64,000 nt of DNA, taken from the NCBI GenBank assembly GCA_003008705.1, contig PDUO01000026.1, positions 124,001 through 188,000 on the forward strand, written 5' to 3'. Below are positions 23,901 through 37,300 of the stretch, in pieces. The DNA comes from Pezicula radicicola (lineage: Eukaryota > Ascomycota > Leotiomycetes > Helotiales > Dermateaceae). The notes beneath the pieces were generated by a model that was not told the DNA's origin, did no database searches, and saw only the letters and a list, made by a program, of their open reading frames with translations. A program made the translations under genes and the position numbers. Position 1 is the stretch's first letter, and each line of letters begins with the position of its first letter.

Positions 23901-24916
23901 CCTCGGTCTGGCACCTGTACCTGCTACCTGCTCACCGTCTAGGATCTGGGGATTCCTGCGTTCTTCTTGCATTGTTTTATCCGTCTTGCCTGGGTCCCAA
24001 AATCTAAAATCTTCCCAAATTTACACGCTTTTCAAAACGAATAATACTGGAAAAGAGGCCCATGCTCCCGGTTCGTCCCCACGCTGGGTTGGGAGGTAAG
24101 AGTCTCGTCTTCGTTAACCACTCCTGAGTCCTCCAGTACGCTCACAGGCTAGATGTGTAGCCAGACTTTCCATGAATATGCATGCCAGCGCCGAACCCTG
24201 CCAACGGGTAGCTTCCTTGGTACCTTTGCATCGGATTTCCCACTAACAATGCTCCACTAGCACTCGACATGCAGCCTGAAGCGGTCACTTGGCACATCTA
24301 CCAGGATTGTTGGTGGTCTCCCCCCTCCTCGTCCTGGAAGGGTCAAGCCTCCCCCGTTGTGCCCAGCACTGCCGTGCACCCTTGATACAGTGGGTTTAAC
24401 ATTAGGCCCAGTAGGTAGGTCTATTTTGTTTGGCAGCAGGCAGAGAGCCATGGTCCTGATGTCAAATCTGCCTTGGGGTACATTTACATGCTTCATCGCC
24501 AGCCAGTCTTCTGACGGGCAATGTTCATTCACGTCCTTGTGAAATCCACTTTCCAACTCAGTGTTGCTATTATTACTATTGTTGTATTTTGGTTGCTGTC
24601 ATTGTTGTCATTGGCATCTTCTTTATATTTGCCTCGTCCCTCGAACCAACTCCCCACTAACCCAACTGGCTACCGCAAAAATCACCAATCAGGCTTTTAT
24701 TCCGAGAGACATAACCACAACGTACCTACACTGCCTTACACCATCTACTCTTTTTGTCAAGAGATACGGCGGCAGCCTAGCAGCAGCCCCCAACGGCTTT
24801 TCTTGTGACACCTGGTCCATCTTCGCCTTGCTCTCACATACTGCGGACATACATACATACAACCCATACTTACTGACTTACTTACTTTACACCTTCCCTT
24901 CTCTATTCTTATCAAG
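20943..24916. other. 4-kb gene-free stretch upstream of the C2H2 transcription factor
   Basis: No supported coding region. The base composition is balanced and there is no transposon signature, so this reads as a large upstream regulatory region rather than decayed repeats. It contains a TACTCCGTACGG palindrome half (22279-22290), an ATCAATTAATTGCTCAATTGATCAATTGATC cluster around 23660-23695, an AAAGAAAAG tract (23765-23785), and a pyrimidine-rich, ACATACATAC-containing leader just before the ATG. Confidence 0.5.
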
Positions 24917-26313
24917 ATGGAGCTGACCCCACAATCGACTCACTCACACACCTCGCCGTACCATTATACGTCAACCTCCCAGCCAGTTTACGAATATCCT
25001 TCACCTGCACGAAGTGAGTCAAGGTACAGATCAACAGAGTCCTTACAAGGACTCGGACTCTATTCATGTCCAATGTCAAGCTCCACATCCCTAGATGGTA
25101 GTTCGGTGCCACACCTTAACTCAACCGCCACAAACACCTGGCCAACTAATTCTCTACATCAACGTGGTACCCCTCCATCCTCAACCCAAAATATTCATTC
25201 AGCTGAATACCACCCATTTGCTCCATTCCAACCCGGGGTTTCATCACCGTATAGTCATGATATATATGGTGCACAGAACGCTGAAGTTTCTGTTCTTCCT
25301 GCTTCACCACTTCCATCAGGATCTACTTCCCAGCGCTCTTCTTTCTCCTCTGCTCCCACATCAGAGATCTTTACCCAGCCAGGTTCAACCCATTCTCATA
25401 CTCCTCGGATCAAGATGGAAGACTTCGTCGACTATGCGCCGAGCAATGAGTCCATTACCTACGGCTCACCACAGCCCAGCTACAGTCTCCTGGGTGCACC
25501 TACCAGCACCTTTCCTGGCAACCTAGAAGGAGCCTACTATCAGGAGCAGTCATCGCTCAGCTGGCCAAAAGTCGAATACGCATCCAGCTCTGACATGAAT
25601 TCATCATATCAAAACCAAGGTTATGAAAGCCGCTCAGGGAATGAAGACCAAGGCCCCTCAGGCGAGCAACGGCGGGGATCAAGCACTGTAGCTCGCACGC
25701 GACAACCTCGCAAACTCACTACCAAGGAAGACGCGAACTTCCAGTGTCAAGTCAAAGGTTGTGGTAAACTCTTTGGTCGCAGCTACAACTACAAGGCGCA
25801 TATGGAAACGCACGATGCTAGTCGAGAGTATCCTTTTCCTTGCCCAATCAAGGACTGCAACAAGAAGTTTGTGAGGAAGACAGATCTTCAACGGCACCAC
25901 CAAAGTGTCCACATGAAGCAACGGAACCACCGATGCGACTACTGCAGTAGATACTTTGCGAGAAAAGACACGCTCAGAAGGTAAGATCAAAAGTGGAATT
26001 TGCGCATGACTACCGGCTAACACGTCAAAGACACATGGAAGATGGGTGCTCCAAGCGATTTGACATTGAGACAGTCGACTTCCGGCCTCAGAACTACAGC
26101 AATGGCGAGCAAAGCACGATGAAGGCCGCACGTTCGATCGCTGATGATGAATCGAGACGTCCCTCGTATAGCTCATCGCATTCCCATCACTCTCCCCCTC
26201 TGGTTCCATCGAACACACCTCTCACGTCAGCCTTACAAGGCGGTTATTATGAGAGCACTTCTCGGCCAGCATATTCAACCGGAGAAGGTCACCACGACGT
26301 CTGGGGCAATTGA
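24917..26313 (+). CDS. C2H2 zinc-finger transcription factor
   Basis: Two exons (24917-25980, 26031-26313) separated by a 50-bp intron give 448 residues. The N-terminal ~265 residues are Ser/Thr/Pro/Tyr-rich and low in complexity, as in activation regions. Three fingers follow near residues 277-355: CQVKGCGKLFGRSYNYKAHMETH, shortened here to its pattern C-x4-C-x12-H-x3-H; a second starting CPIKDC and ending QSVH; and a third starting CDYC, whose His-side ligands are HMEDGC, that is C2HC instead of C2H2. The intron falls inside the third finger, right after LRR. The C-terminus is Ser/His-rich and probably disordered. A nuclear DNA-binding regulator is clear; I cannot assign it to a named fungal regulator. 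ATG 24917 has A/G-rich context (CAAGATGG). Confidence 0.9.
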
Positions 26314-27182
26314 TTGGGAAAAGACCTCATGTACCGAGGAACGCCGCACTCGTACACGTTCATCAGCTCTAAATTCCAACAAACGGTTGACGTGCATACG
26401 CCTCCATAGGGCGAGCAAGGGACTCGGAACCATTATGGGTGCATTTCACGTGAGAATTGGGGGCCGGCTGACGGTTGCACAAAGATGATTATGATGGTGG
26501 TCACATTTACGACATTCAGATGTATAGTATTCCCCAAAGACATTTAAAGTTCCTTGGACAGCTATTTTCAGTTGCGCACTGCACATTTGGAAGTGTGTGG
26601 TAGGGAGCTAAGGTTCACGGCATTTATCTGAGGAGTTGTTTGTTACTTTAGGCATTTGGCTTTTTTTTTTTTTTTTCATTATACCCATCGACGATATATG
26701 TCTATTTTGAAAGCGTACTTCTTGTACATATTTGGTCCGGGGGCGGTGCACTATGGCACCGGCAGAATGCGCAAATGGGTAGCCAACGGTGGAAACCTGG
26801 AAAAAAGGATTTTCACGGACAATGACGGGGAGACGGAGATAGTATTGAGATACAGTTTAGTGAGGATCGTGAAGGATAAAAAAGGGAAGATCAGAGAGAT
26901 TAGGCAACGAGGAAATAGAAATAATGCTTTTTCAACAATTCAGTTTTTGGTCTGGTCTTTCTAGGTTCTTGGTGCAAAGAAAATAGACCTGACTGCTGGA
27001 AACAGAGCTGCTTAGCGAGTCAGCCAATCATATTCATGAGCTCGGCTGTATTTGAGTTTCGCGGTGCATGCCCAGGTTGAGGTTGTTGCAAGAGCGGATC
27101 ATACTACTGTACTACCTAGCAGTGATCGCAGACCAGGGGAAGCGATTGATTGTCAGAACTCTACTCTCCACCCCCATAGCCC

Positions 27183-27214
27183 AGAACAGAACAGAACATA
27201 ACAGAACAGAACAG
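27183..27214 (+). repeat. AGAACA hexamer/pentamer repeat
   Basis: AGAACAGAACAGAACATAACAG-type units run in tandem with one interruption. Confidence 0.7.
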
Positions 27215-30200
27215 GGAGCTTGACTACTGTACTTGCCAGCCTCGACAAGCCTCGACAACAAGCCCCGACAGCCAACTTTGCAAGCCCCAACCGGCGGCGG
27301 CGGCTAATCTACGCGCTAGTAATGCTGTAAGAAATGGAGGAATAATAGTACCGCGAATGAACAAGCGACATGTGTGGAAGCTATCGAAGCTACAGAAGCA
27401 GGTGTATATTTTAAGGGGTATCAGCCCCCCCTCCCTTAACCCTATGGCCAAAGTAAGTCAGTCACAACAGAAACACACCAAACCTCGTCCAAGGCTTTGT
27501 CGGTTTCCATTTTCGCTTTCGCATGTCTTTCGTTCGCGTCGTGTGCTGATTTTGGGACAAGTGTGCAACCTTGCTGCAGAGACTTCAGCATGTTTTTGAC
27601 GTACACATCAATTTACTAGGACCAAATAATTTACAGCGGTCCTGGCCTGGTGGTCCCCTTTTTCGTTAGGCGTCTCCCCTGAACCTTGTTGGAGGGTCGG
27701 GGATTGGGCCGTACCCGTCAACCCCATTCCCTTTTCTGAGGCGGTGGTAGGCGGAAGCCTCTTAGCTCTATCCATCCTTACTCATAACCCCTGCAGTAAA
27801 GAATTCACTCTGACAGCGTATTTCTTTACCGAAAATACCGCACAGACGGACAGGGCTGCCATTGTCCTGTGTCGTGCACGGTGTGCTCGCTGGCGGGGCA
27901 AACCTTGGCCTGGCCTGGCCTGCCTGCCCCCAGTTCATGAAGGTCTTCAGGCAACCAGATGAACAGCTTCCGGTTGGAAAAGACGGAGACACCAAAGAGG
28001 AGAGACGACAGGACCCGGGAGAGCACTTGGTTGGTGCATCTATCTTGCAATTCTACATCATGAGGGATTCAGGTCACCGCGGAATAATATGAGCATGGGA
28101 ACGAATTGCAATCTACAGGAGTAGTCTCCCCTTCCCAACCAAACCCCCTAAAGTTCGACAGCAGTTGTTGGCTGCTGGAACCGACGCAACAGACGCCTTT
28201 TTTTAACCGCGCGCCAGATTTGAACAGGGTTGGCACACATGTTTTACGCTTAGATTTGGTGAAGGAGAAGGAGAAGAAGATTTAGCCAAGAGTACATGGC
28301 ATGGGACGGCCGCTACCACCACATGGATGACAAGCTTCACGTCAGAATCATACCTACTCGCTCGTACAGACAGAGAGACGAACATTGAACAACAACAACA
28401 ACAATAGCAACCATCCATCTCGGACTGAACGAGAAGCGCGCTGGACGGGAATAATCCAGTGTTCACTCACAACTGCAGGAATGCAAGCTTCTTAACTCCA
28501 GAGCTGACCCTCTTTTTCCAGAACGGTAAGATCATCTGCAATAATTTATCATCGTCACAGATTCAGGTTGGTAAGAGGTGACAGAGCAGTCGCACAAACA
28601 CAACAAGTGACCAGAGAGCCGACAGAGAGTAATAGGCAGCCTTACGAATTCCCTGGTTGCTTGTCACGCCCAAAAAGCTCGGAGCCAAGAAAGCTCGGAG
28701 CCAAGAAAGTGTGGTCCCCAGATTAAGCACAAGCAATAAGCAAGGCTAGCCCATGAGCATGGCCCACCGGTCCCAAGAGATTCCCAAAAAAAAACCACAT
28801 GGTATTTCCGTATATCCGCTACCGAAAAATCAATTCCTTCGCAATGACTTTCCATTCGACCTGCCTGGTTCAGAGCCTGGCCCTTGTCCTTTTTTGCCTG
28901 TATGGAGGAGATATGGCATGGGAACGGGCAGGCCATCCGGCAGGCATCATTTGGATCCGGAGAAAGCACCATCCCCCTTTCTCTCGGGTTCTTGGGTTGC
29001 TTGTGGCTACCGCGGCTCTCGCTAGTTGATACATCTGTAGTGTCCTGTATCTCCGTCCACTGTACGAAGTAGTAGCTGGCATGAAGCTGTTTTCCATGAA
29101 CAAATCTAATGTCGTGCGTGCAACAGAAGCAGTAGCGAACGCATAAGCAACAAAACTGGGCTGCAGTGACCGGCAACAAGATCTCGATTATTTAATAATG
29201 TAGAGTTTGGATGATCAGATGATACTCGAGACTTTGCATTGGAATCTTTGGTTTGATCTTCTCATTCTATTCTTGTTTACATGCCTCCGCCCAATGCTTT
29301 AGTTCGAGGAGGCGAGAAGACACCGCTAGATACTTCCATTCAATACCCCGCTAATCTACATGCTGTAATGCTGTAAACCCTCTTTTTTTAGATCTCCATC
29401 TCCACCATAAGCTCGCACTTTCCGCCAAATAAATCTGCTGTTATTTCCTGAATTCCGCCTTTATTATCGCCAATTCCCCGCACGCGTTTTGACCTTTGGC
29501 CATGGGGTGGTCGTCGGCCTTTGTTCCTTGCGCTGTAGGTAACTAACTATTCGGGCCCAGAGATCGATTATAAAGCATCTGCGGCAGTCTTTTGGGATTT
29601 GCCGCGCCGCACCGCAATGCAACGGTGCGAAATACTGTCAGGTTCTGTCAGTCCCTTGTACAGTACAGTACAGTACCGTACGTCCTGTTGTACCTGTTTG
29701 TACTTTTGTGCCTAGCCGCCTCCCTCCCACGTTCCCCTCATGTACTGTACTTCGTGGGTGGTACCGTATTTCCAATGAAAAGCTTTGGTACCACTTTAAC
29801 CATGACCTGTCGGTTTGTGGGATGATAACGACAATATGCAATTGCAAATTAGAATGGACGTCAGGACTCCGTAGGCAGCAACATTGGGGAATCCTCTCTT
29901 TCAATCAATATATTGCTAACTTAACCCATGCAAATATACGAGTGCCAGGAGTATCCGCGGGATTTGGTTTTGGTTTCGCTGTAAATACCCTTTCGCGCAA
30001 GGGATTAGAAAAGAGGAGGGCATGCGTTTCTGCACGTAGATCAGATTGCAACGATGTTGGTGTACTATACCGCAAGTGATGTTCTATGCATACGCCAGTT
30101 CCAGGATGTTGATGCATCTCTCGTCACCACCAGCACTCCACTACACAGTAACGGTACTAGCTCCAACAGTTCAGAATTCCCAAAGACTAGGCCTTGGGAA

Positions 30201-33200
30201 TCCATAGTGGTGTCCAACTTTTGCTTCCCTCCACCTACTCCCCCTTCCCTCGTCCCGAACCGCGAGGCACGGTTGCAGAAGCGGTGGTGATGGTTGGAAT
30301 TTTTTATTGGTGTGTAAGCTTGCGTGTAAGTGGTGTGTAGGTAGGTATGTGTGTGCCGGTAAGGCAGATGCAAGCCTCTGGCGGCTGGAAGCACGTTGTG
30401 ATTGCTGGTAAATCCAATATCTCATGGGGGACCGGTCACCTAACTCTTTAGAAAGGGGGAGAGGGGGGGGATTTGTGGTACCAAAAGCACAGTCATGCTT
30501 GCTGCCATTTATTGACGCGTGGCGTTTACCGTACCCTCCTCCATAGTCGCCGGGCGCTTATCCTGATCTTGGTGTATGCTCGCTAAATTTCTAGTAGTCG
30601 CGCAAAACATCAACAACAACAACATCCTACAACCATAACATTCATCAAATATTGGTTAAATGACTCGCCAAAGAATTTTCAAAGCTACCCCTTCACAAAA
30701 ATGCCTCGATCTGGATAGTATTGATGATCGGAGTTTAAATCATACGGAAGATTGGACGTGCAGACGCGGCGTTGGTGGCACAGTTGAAGCTTGAGTTGCA
30801 TCATCTGGAGATCGCGGTTCCTTCCTTTGTGCAGTACATGGTGGCATAGCAATGGCGCATCTTAACATCTCTGCCACATCATGGCGTCACTTCCTTGGAA
30901 CTGAGTGGTTCCTCTCTTCTTCTGCGCCACCTGAAGGAATCTCATCTCAGGGATTAAAATCAGAAGAGAAGCTTCTTCAGCTAGCTCTTCCCTACTCCCC
31001 ACACGATCTTGTCACTGACATGGATAAGTGACAAATATCATACCTACTCAATATAGCAACATAACCTAACCACTCGAGATATTGTTGGTAAATTAGGAAG
31101 TATTTCTCTCGGGCTTATTTCTTGGCGGTCCGTAGTAGCTCTTAGGTGGAGTCTTTTGTTCCCTTTCTTCAAAGAGCCTGGTCTGGCTGGATTGGATTGG
31201 GGGTGGGTTGTATTATTCAAGGAATATACGGTGCCTAGTACCTATGCCTACCCGTACGGAGTACTGTAGTGTAGCGGGCTGAGTAGGGAGATATGGCGTA
31301 GCAGGCACGTTGGACAATTCCAGATCTATGGATGGACTGGGCTTGTCATCTGTCTCACCGACAAACACATGGCACCTGTCAAGCTACTGTACTAGTCAGT
31401 CAGACCAGATCCCTCTGGGAGCTTCCTCATTCTATTCATCCGTAGCTTCCGCTAGTCCTCTCCCCTCTTCTTCCTTCGAATAATTTTCCGACGGCCAACA
31501 GGTACTTCGTCCATACACGAATCTTGAATTTTGTGTTCTATCGGTCCGGTATACCGTATGTCTTGTGGCACACATTATTCACACACTGACATCCCTCCTT
31601 CAACCAGTACCTTACTCGATCGAGGAGTCTAGGATGTGGGTATGAGAGATATGTGTGGTGGGCACTGACTGGCATGTAGTACGTTCCTTTCTTTCCGGAT
31701 CTTGAATACGGAGGTATGATGGGTTCATTATACTAGCATTACTTCATACACTAGGTACTGTAAGGTTCAGATGATCCACTATTCAACCAACCATCACTTC
31801 ACTTTCAAAATCCCCAAAACCCCTCAAATTATTCCAAATCCAACCAACGCAAATCACCTCGTCTCGTGCGCCCACGCCACTGAAGCACCAAGCAATCTTC
31901 ATGGTGCTTTATGCGAACTAACCTGTTCTCGTCACTTTACCTACTCGTGCTACTGTACTGCACAGGCTGTTGCAGGCTAGGCTACTTTATCACACCGGCA
32001 GGTAGATGCAACGGTAACCTACGGAAGGTACATTTACATGTCTTCTTATCTTTTTCACGTAAAATTCCTTTCCTTTCCATTCCCTCCTTCCTGTCCTTCA
32101 ATTCCAATAGGATACTCACATACGATATACCCAATCATAGAGAGATAGAAGCAACCTTGTTTGTGCCTTGCCTTGTCTCACCATCCACACCTCACACCTC
32201 CTTCCTTCCTTTTCAACGGGGACTGATGGGATGAATGGGATCAGAAGGCTGCATCAGAAGGCCTGCAGATTTCAAGAAGGTTTCTGATTCTGAAACTAGT
32301 TTAGTTTACTGTCTTTTACTTTTTTCTCTTTTTTGATAGTTGCAGATATGCAAATGCAGGATTTCTTGTATTGGTTTCTTATGTATGTGATTTGCGTTTT
32401 ATTTACCGACATGAGGAGGTGTTGGATTTTTTGTTGGAACTTGGATGTTTGTTTTAGAGATTGGATGTGTGTGTGTGAACGAGAGGGGGGGGTTATCCTT
32501 GATACACCGGTTGAAATCCTTTTGTTTGACAATGTAATGTTAATATTGCGACCCTGATATTGATCCTTCAGTCCCCGTTCATGTCTTCCTTCTTCGTAGA
32601 CCACTGTCTTACATAGCCCACTATCTCATACCATCCCATCTCATCCCATGCCCTCTTTACCACAGTATGCTACTTTCCTACATGGTATAGGTTCTACCCG
32701 CCAAGATAACAACTTTATTAAGTAAAAAGAGAGAAGAGGATGGGAGAAAAAAGAAGAGGAGCAAACTCGGAGACTGGAGACTAGAAACTGAAGAAAACCG
32801 GAGAAGGAAGACAAAAGTCAAGCTTTTACTCCGTACGAAGTATTCCCCTGTCATCTTACCCAAGGTCCCCCCCTTTCTTTCTATTCCTTCTCTAGTTAGA
32901 TTTGTCAGAACGTTATGCTGTAGCATCGGCGATCATTAGGAAGCCTTGTTCACTTTTCGATCATTACAGTACGCCTTATTTTTGTGGCACTGTGGTTTAG
33001 ATAGTTGTGATTTGTGGTTCACCAACTGTGCCTTTTTCTTTTCTTTTTTTTAAACTGTGGTATTTGTATATGTGTGTGTGTGTGTGATTGTGTCTTTAAT
33101 ATGTGATGAACTTCCCGTCTCCCTTCCTTCCTTCTAGACTTCTTGCCTTTACAAAACTGGTTGGCTGGCTGGTTGGTTAGTTTGCTTCAATTCTTTATTA

Positions 33201-33545
33201 TCTGTCCTGTCCACCCACACCTTTACCTACACAAACTCCATGAACTTGTTTCACACATTAAACCCGGCAGACTCGTTTCCAAGAACTGCAAAAGCAAAAG
33301 AACGAAAGGAAAGGAAGAAAGAAACTCTTCTTGTTTCTACATCCCTTTCTTTGAGTGTTTATTACAGTTAATGGTACAATAGGACCGAATGACAAGCCCT
33401 CCCTCTCCCTTCCTCCCTTCCTTTGTACATGCCTGCGAACTTGCGTATCTACCTTCCTATTCGACCAAAACCGACACTGTCCTATCGATATCGAAAAACT
33501 TCGGCGAGGGAATGCGGGTTGCTGTTTCGAAGGCTCCGAATATAT

Positions 33546-33569
33546 CTACCTACCTACCTATCTACCTAT
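33546..33569 (+). repeat. (CTAC/CTAT) tetranucleotide repeat
   Basis: Six tandem CTAC or CTAT units, followed shortly by a TACGGAGTAC motif. Confidence 0.7.
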
Positions 33570-34399
33570 CTGCATACGGAGTACATACATATGGTTGCAT
33601 CGTAGTATGTAGCTCCTCGAATAGCTACTAGTCTCAAGATATAGAATAGGACGTAGAATAGAGGTTGTTGGTTCTATCGGTTTCAAGTATTGGTTCGTGG
33701 ACAGATGAATACGATGTGCTTCTATGGTGGAAGCGAGTAGTTGATTGTCCTTCTACGATATATTCTTACAGGGAAGGAGAACAAATATACCTTGATACTC
33801 TCTCGTCTTCGGTTGAAACTTGATACAGTGGTAGAGAAGGTTGGGGTGTTGGGGGTTTGATGGGCTAGGCTGTGGTATAACTTCCTGGGCTTTGCATTGG
33901 AACATGCGGTTTATTCACTTGTCTATCTGTTTATCTCTCTTTCTGTTGAGGATTTTGGATCCTGAAGTGGGCATCGAGGACTTTGTTTATTGTTTGGTAT
34001 CTCGATGTCTTTGTTGAGAGGTTGAATAAAGTAATAGTCTTGATTTGGGAGTATAGGTTGGGTAAGTAGTAGCATTCCTAGTAACAGATATGGTAGACTT
34101 TCGAGGCTATGGCGATGTGAAATATTATCTGGACTATTGATCGTTGTGTTGTGATTGCGCAGCAGTGCTCCTGTCCTTAAGACGTTGTTCTTTGTTGTTC
34201 TGTGTATAAGGTTATCTTGAACCTTTGATACCTTGAACTTTTGAAGCTTCGAGGCTTTGTCTTACCTATTTTGAGAGTGTTATATAACAGTGTATACAAT
34301 AGCAGGGTCAATTTGTTGTTGATTGTGCTTCTGTGCAAGAACCACTCTTGTAACAGTAATACTGAATTCTCGCAGAGTAGCTTAAGCTCCACAAGGTCT

Positions 34400-37300
34400 T
34401 ATAAGGAGTGACAATAAGAGTTCTTATACTCTATCTCTATATTTAATGTTATGCGGCCCTAGTAAACAAGGACACTATGTTATTCCTGTGATTGTAGCTT
34501 AGTATTCTACGATAAAAACCGAAAAGTATTCTGCCTAATATATTTCGCACTACAAATCCTAGCTATTCAACTACATTGTTAATACTCGAAGACTCGACAC
34601 ATATCATATACGCGCTCTGTAGAGCGTAGAAATATAACCACTTACCTATTCTTAAGTACTTCACAGAGTTGTAGAATCTACATCTACGTCTAACATTAAG
34701 ATATTAGAATTTGTCACATTCTCAAATCCAACGGAAATTATCGCTCTTACCTTCACTGATTTTAAGACACCTGTCTAGTGAAGTCTTGGGTCTTTGAACA
34801 TTGTAGCACAACAAACATATTTCAGTTCACCTCAGCATAAAGTTACGCATTAACTTAACTCTACTGATAGTTATACTGATTCACCAAATTCAGTCTAAGT
34901 TAAGCAAAAGAGCATGTTCTGGAGCACTACATATCTTGCAATCAACTTGATAAAGCATATACATCTTCTGGTGTCGAATCATTTCTAATTCTAAATTAAT
35001 TGCAACACTAGAGCTCGCACTAGAGCAGATTGTTCTTTCTAAACTAAAGAAAATGCAAAAGATGAATTAAAGCAGGGGTATAATTTCTCTAAGTCATTAC
35101 TGTTTTAAAGGACAAAAGTGGTTAGGACGACTAGGCTACTACAGTATTTACCTTTTAGGCTGGTTTATACTCACTAGGTACTAGAGCATTATATAAAATA
35201 GCCTAGATTTCTCTTCGGTTGTATTTAAAGCGGTGAGGTTTGCTCTGGCAAAGCTGTAGGAGCTCTAGCATAAAACAGAGAAATTCTTATTTTAAGTCTA
35301 CCAAAAGTCAATTTCTAGCTTAAAGTTCTGCATAGGATATAACACCCATGTCTTTACACATAGCTTAGTACAACTTTTAAATACTTGCTCCGTAATGCTT
35401 TAGATAGGGACCAAAAGTGTGCACTTTACATCTGCAAAAGGTACATATACTACCTTGAGTAAAAAGGGGGGAGAACTCGCTAAATCTTATAAGCGACGCC
35501 CCTTTAAATTTCTACCTCAGACGCAACAAGAGAAATATTAAATATAAGGTTTTGAAAAGACTAGCTGTAGTACCGAAAAATATAAACACAGTTAAGGTAA
35601 CACCTGAAAGCAGAGTAAGATGAAGACAACTCTACTTTAAACCTCGCTCCAAAACAATCTTGAAAATCTAGCCTCTGTTTCCATTTCTAAACTGTTTAAT
35701 TACTGCGAAGGAAGTTCATTACAAGGATAATACCACTAGAGGCGCTACGATAGGGATATTGCTGTTAGAATATCAATTTTCTGAAATGCAAAAAGGACGC
35801 ACATTACGTATAGTTTTTGCTATTTTCTAGAGTTAAGGTGCTAGAAAATAAACTAATCACATGTGTATTAAGTACCTAAGCATGGTATAGAGGGATATTG
35901 TACCATTTTTCTCCTTGGCCACAAATAGGCTCTTTTCGGCGTTCTTATCCTGTTCAAAATACAGCTTTTGTTTCCTGCTATATTTCTCACGTGGGTTGCT
36001 CTCTTAACTACTCAACTGAAGCTGCATAGCTTAAGCTCGAGTTAAGTAAGCTAGTAAACTTAAATTAAGTGAAATACCTAAACCGGATGTTTGTGAGGAC
36101 CTTAAATGTAACCCTTATTTAGGTATTGTTAGAAAATCACTAAAAGCAAACTTCCAATCTCAGTCTCAGTATAATATAGGTAGTGATGGCTCGACGATAT
36201 TTAGTTGAATATCAAGGTATTCATTGATTCCAGCACGGGCTGCTCCAAACCAAAGCAAGAACTGTTTTGCCTGATTTTCTGCAGAAATTACTTGGGTTGA
36301 GAATTGGATAGGAGTGCTAGCTTTCTCTGTGATATTGTGTCTATACTACAGGGCGATCCTTTGCGAGTCAGGAGTGGAAGGACCTCGAGAGGCAGGGAAG
36401 CAAGCATGGACTGTAAATATCGATTTCTAACTCTTGGCACATGAAAGTAAACCCTCCATTTATTCGTGTCACTTCGGATACTCCACTTGACTAGACAGGG
36501 GATTCTAGGTCCTGCACTTCCCTGCGTGCGAAAGATAACGTGTAAAGAAGGAACCGAGAGGTGGGGTTTGATGAACTCTCAATGCTCGTGTCAATTCGTC
36601 ACATTCCTCCTCTACCTCACATCTGAAGATCCAAATTCAAGGCCACGTGCAAGTTTGCACGCAGAAAAGTGTGTAGAGGAAGAAGGGAATCCGAGGGGGG
36701 GGGGGGCTTATATGAACTCTAAATCTCGTTAGCATCGCTTAGTGCCCGGAAATCACTCCCCCTTTTCTACAAATGGAAGCGACGCACGATTACTCGAAAG
36801 GACTTGTTTTCGCACACACGCACTTTCCGCGAGCTGCACGTCTAGATTGCTCGACCAGAATTCACATACATGTCATTCAAGCATGAGTTAACATTGCGCG
36901 CAACTCGATTCTTGCGCAACAATGGCAGTGCTCGTACCCTCCTCACCACCCGACTGCCCTGTTGCACTGTTCAGCACTCCTTCTCTGTACTTGCAGGATA
37001 AAACACTCATCTACCCATAGTTGTGCCCCGTAGCCATTCAACATATTTATACAAGTTTGTGTGCTTGATAGACTTCTCCAAATACTTACTTTGCTGCCTG
37101 TTTTGACCTATAAAAGAGACCTTCAGCGCCACAAAAATAATTCTCGCTAAAAAATGGCCCATCAATTGATTTGTTACTCGAGTAGTTAATACGCCAGAGT
37201 GGTTACAAAGCATGAGGCTGAGCTTCGTTGGTCGCAGAAGAATGGCATGAGATGTGACCTAGCATGCATGACAGCTGCAAACTCGCAACTAATGAACGTA

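Larger units (their letters stand above)
26314..34399. other. 8-kb gene-free stretch downstream of the transcription factor
   Basis: No ORF here has family-like composition or splice-linked partners. Composition is balanced with long pyrimidine tracts and microsatellites, unlike the A/T-rich island that follows. Seen: an 18-T run (26661-26678), AGAACA hexamers (27183-27214), AAC triplets (28387-28403), GTACA repeats (29660-29680), TG dinucleotides (33069-33085), CTAC tetramers (33546-33569) and several TACGGAGTA motifs. It may include a long 3' UTR or non-coding transcripts, or the regulatory DNA of unknown genes. Confidence 0.45.

Noticed and set aside
26656..26964. 102-codon ORF downstream of the transcription factor
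   Set aside because: It starts in a T-run and shows no domain or codon pattern of a gene; probably 3' flank.
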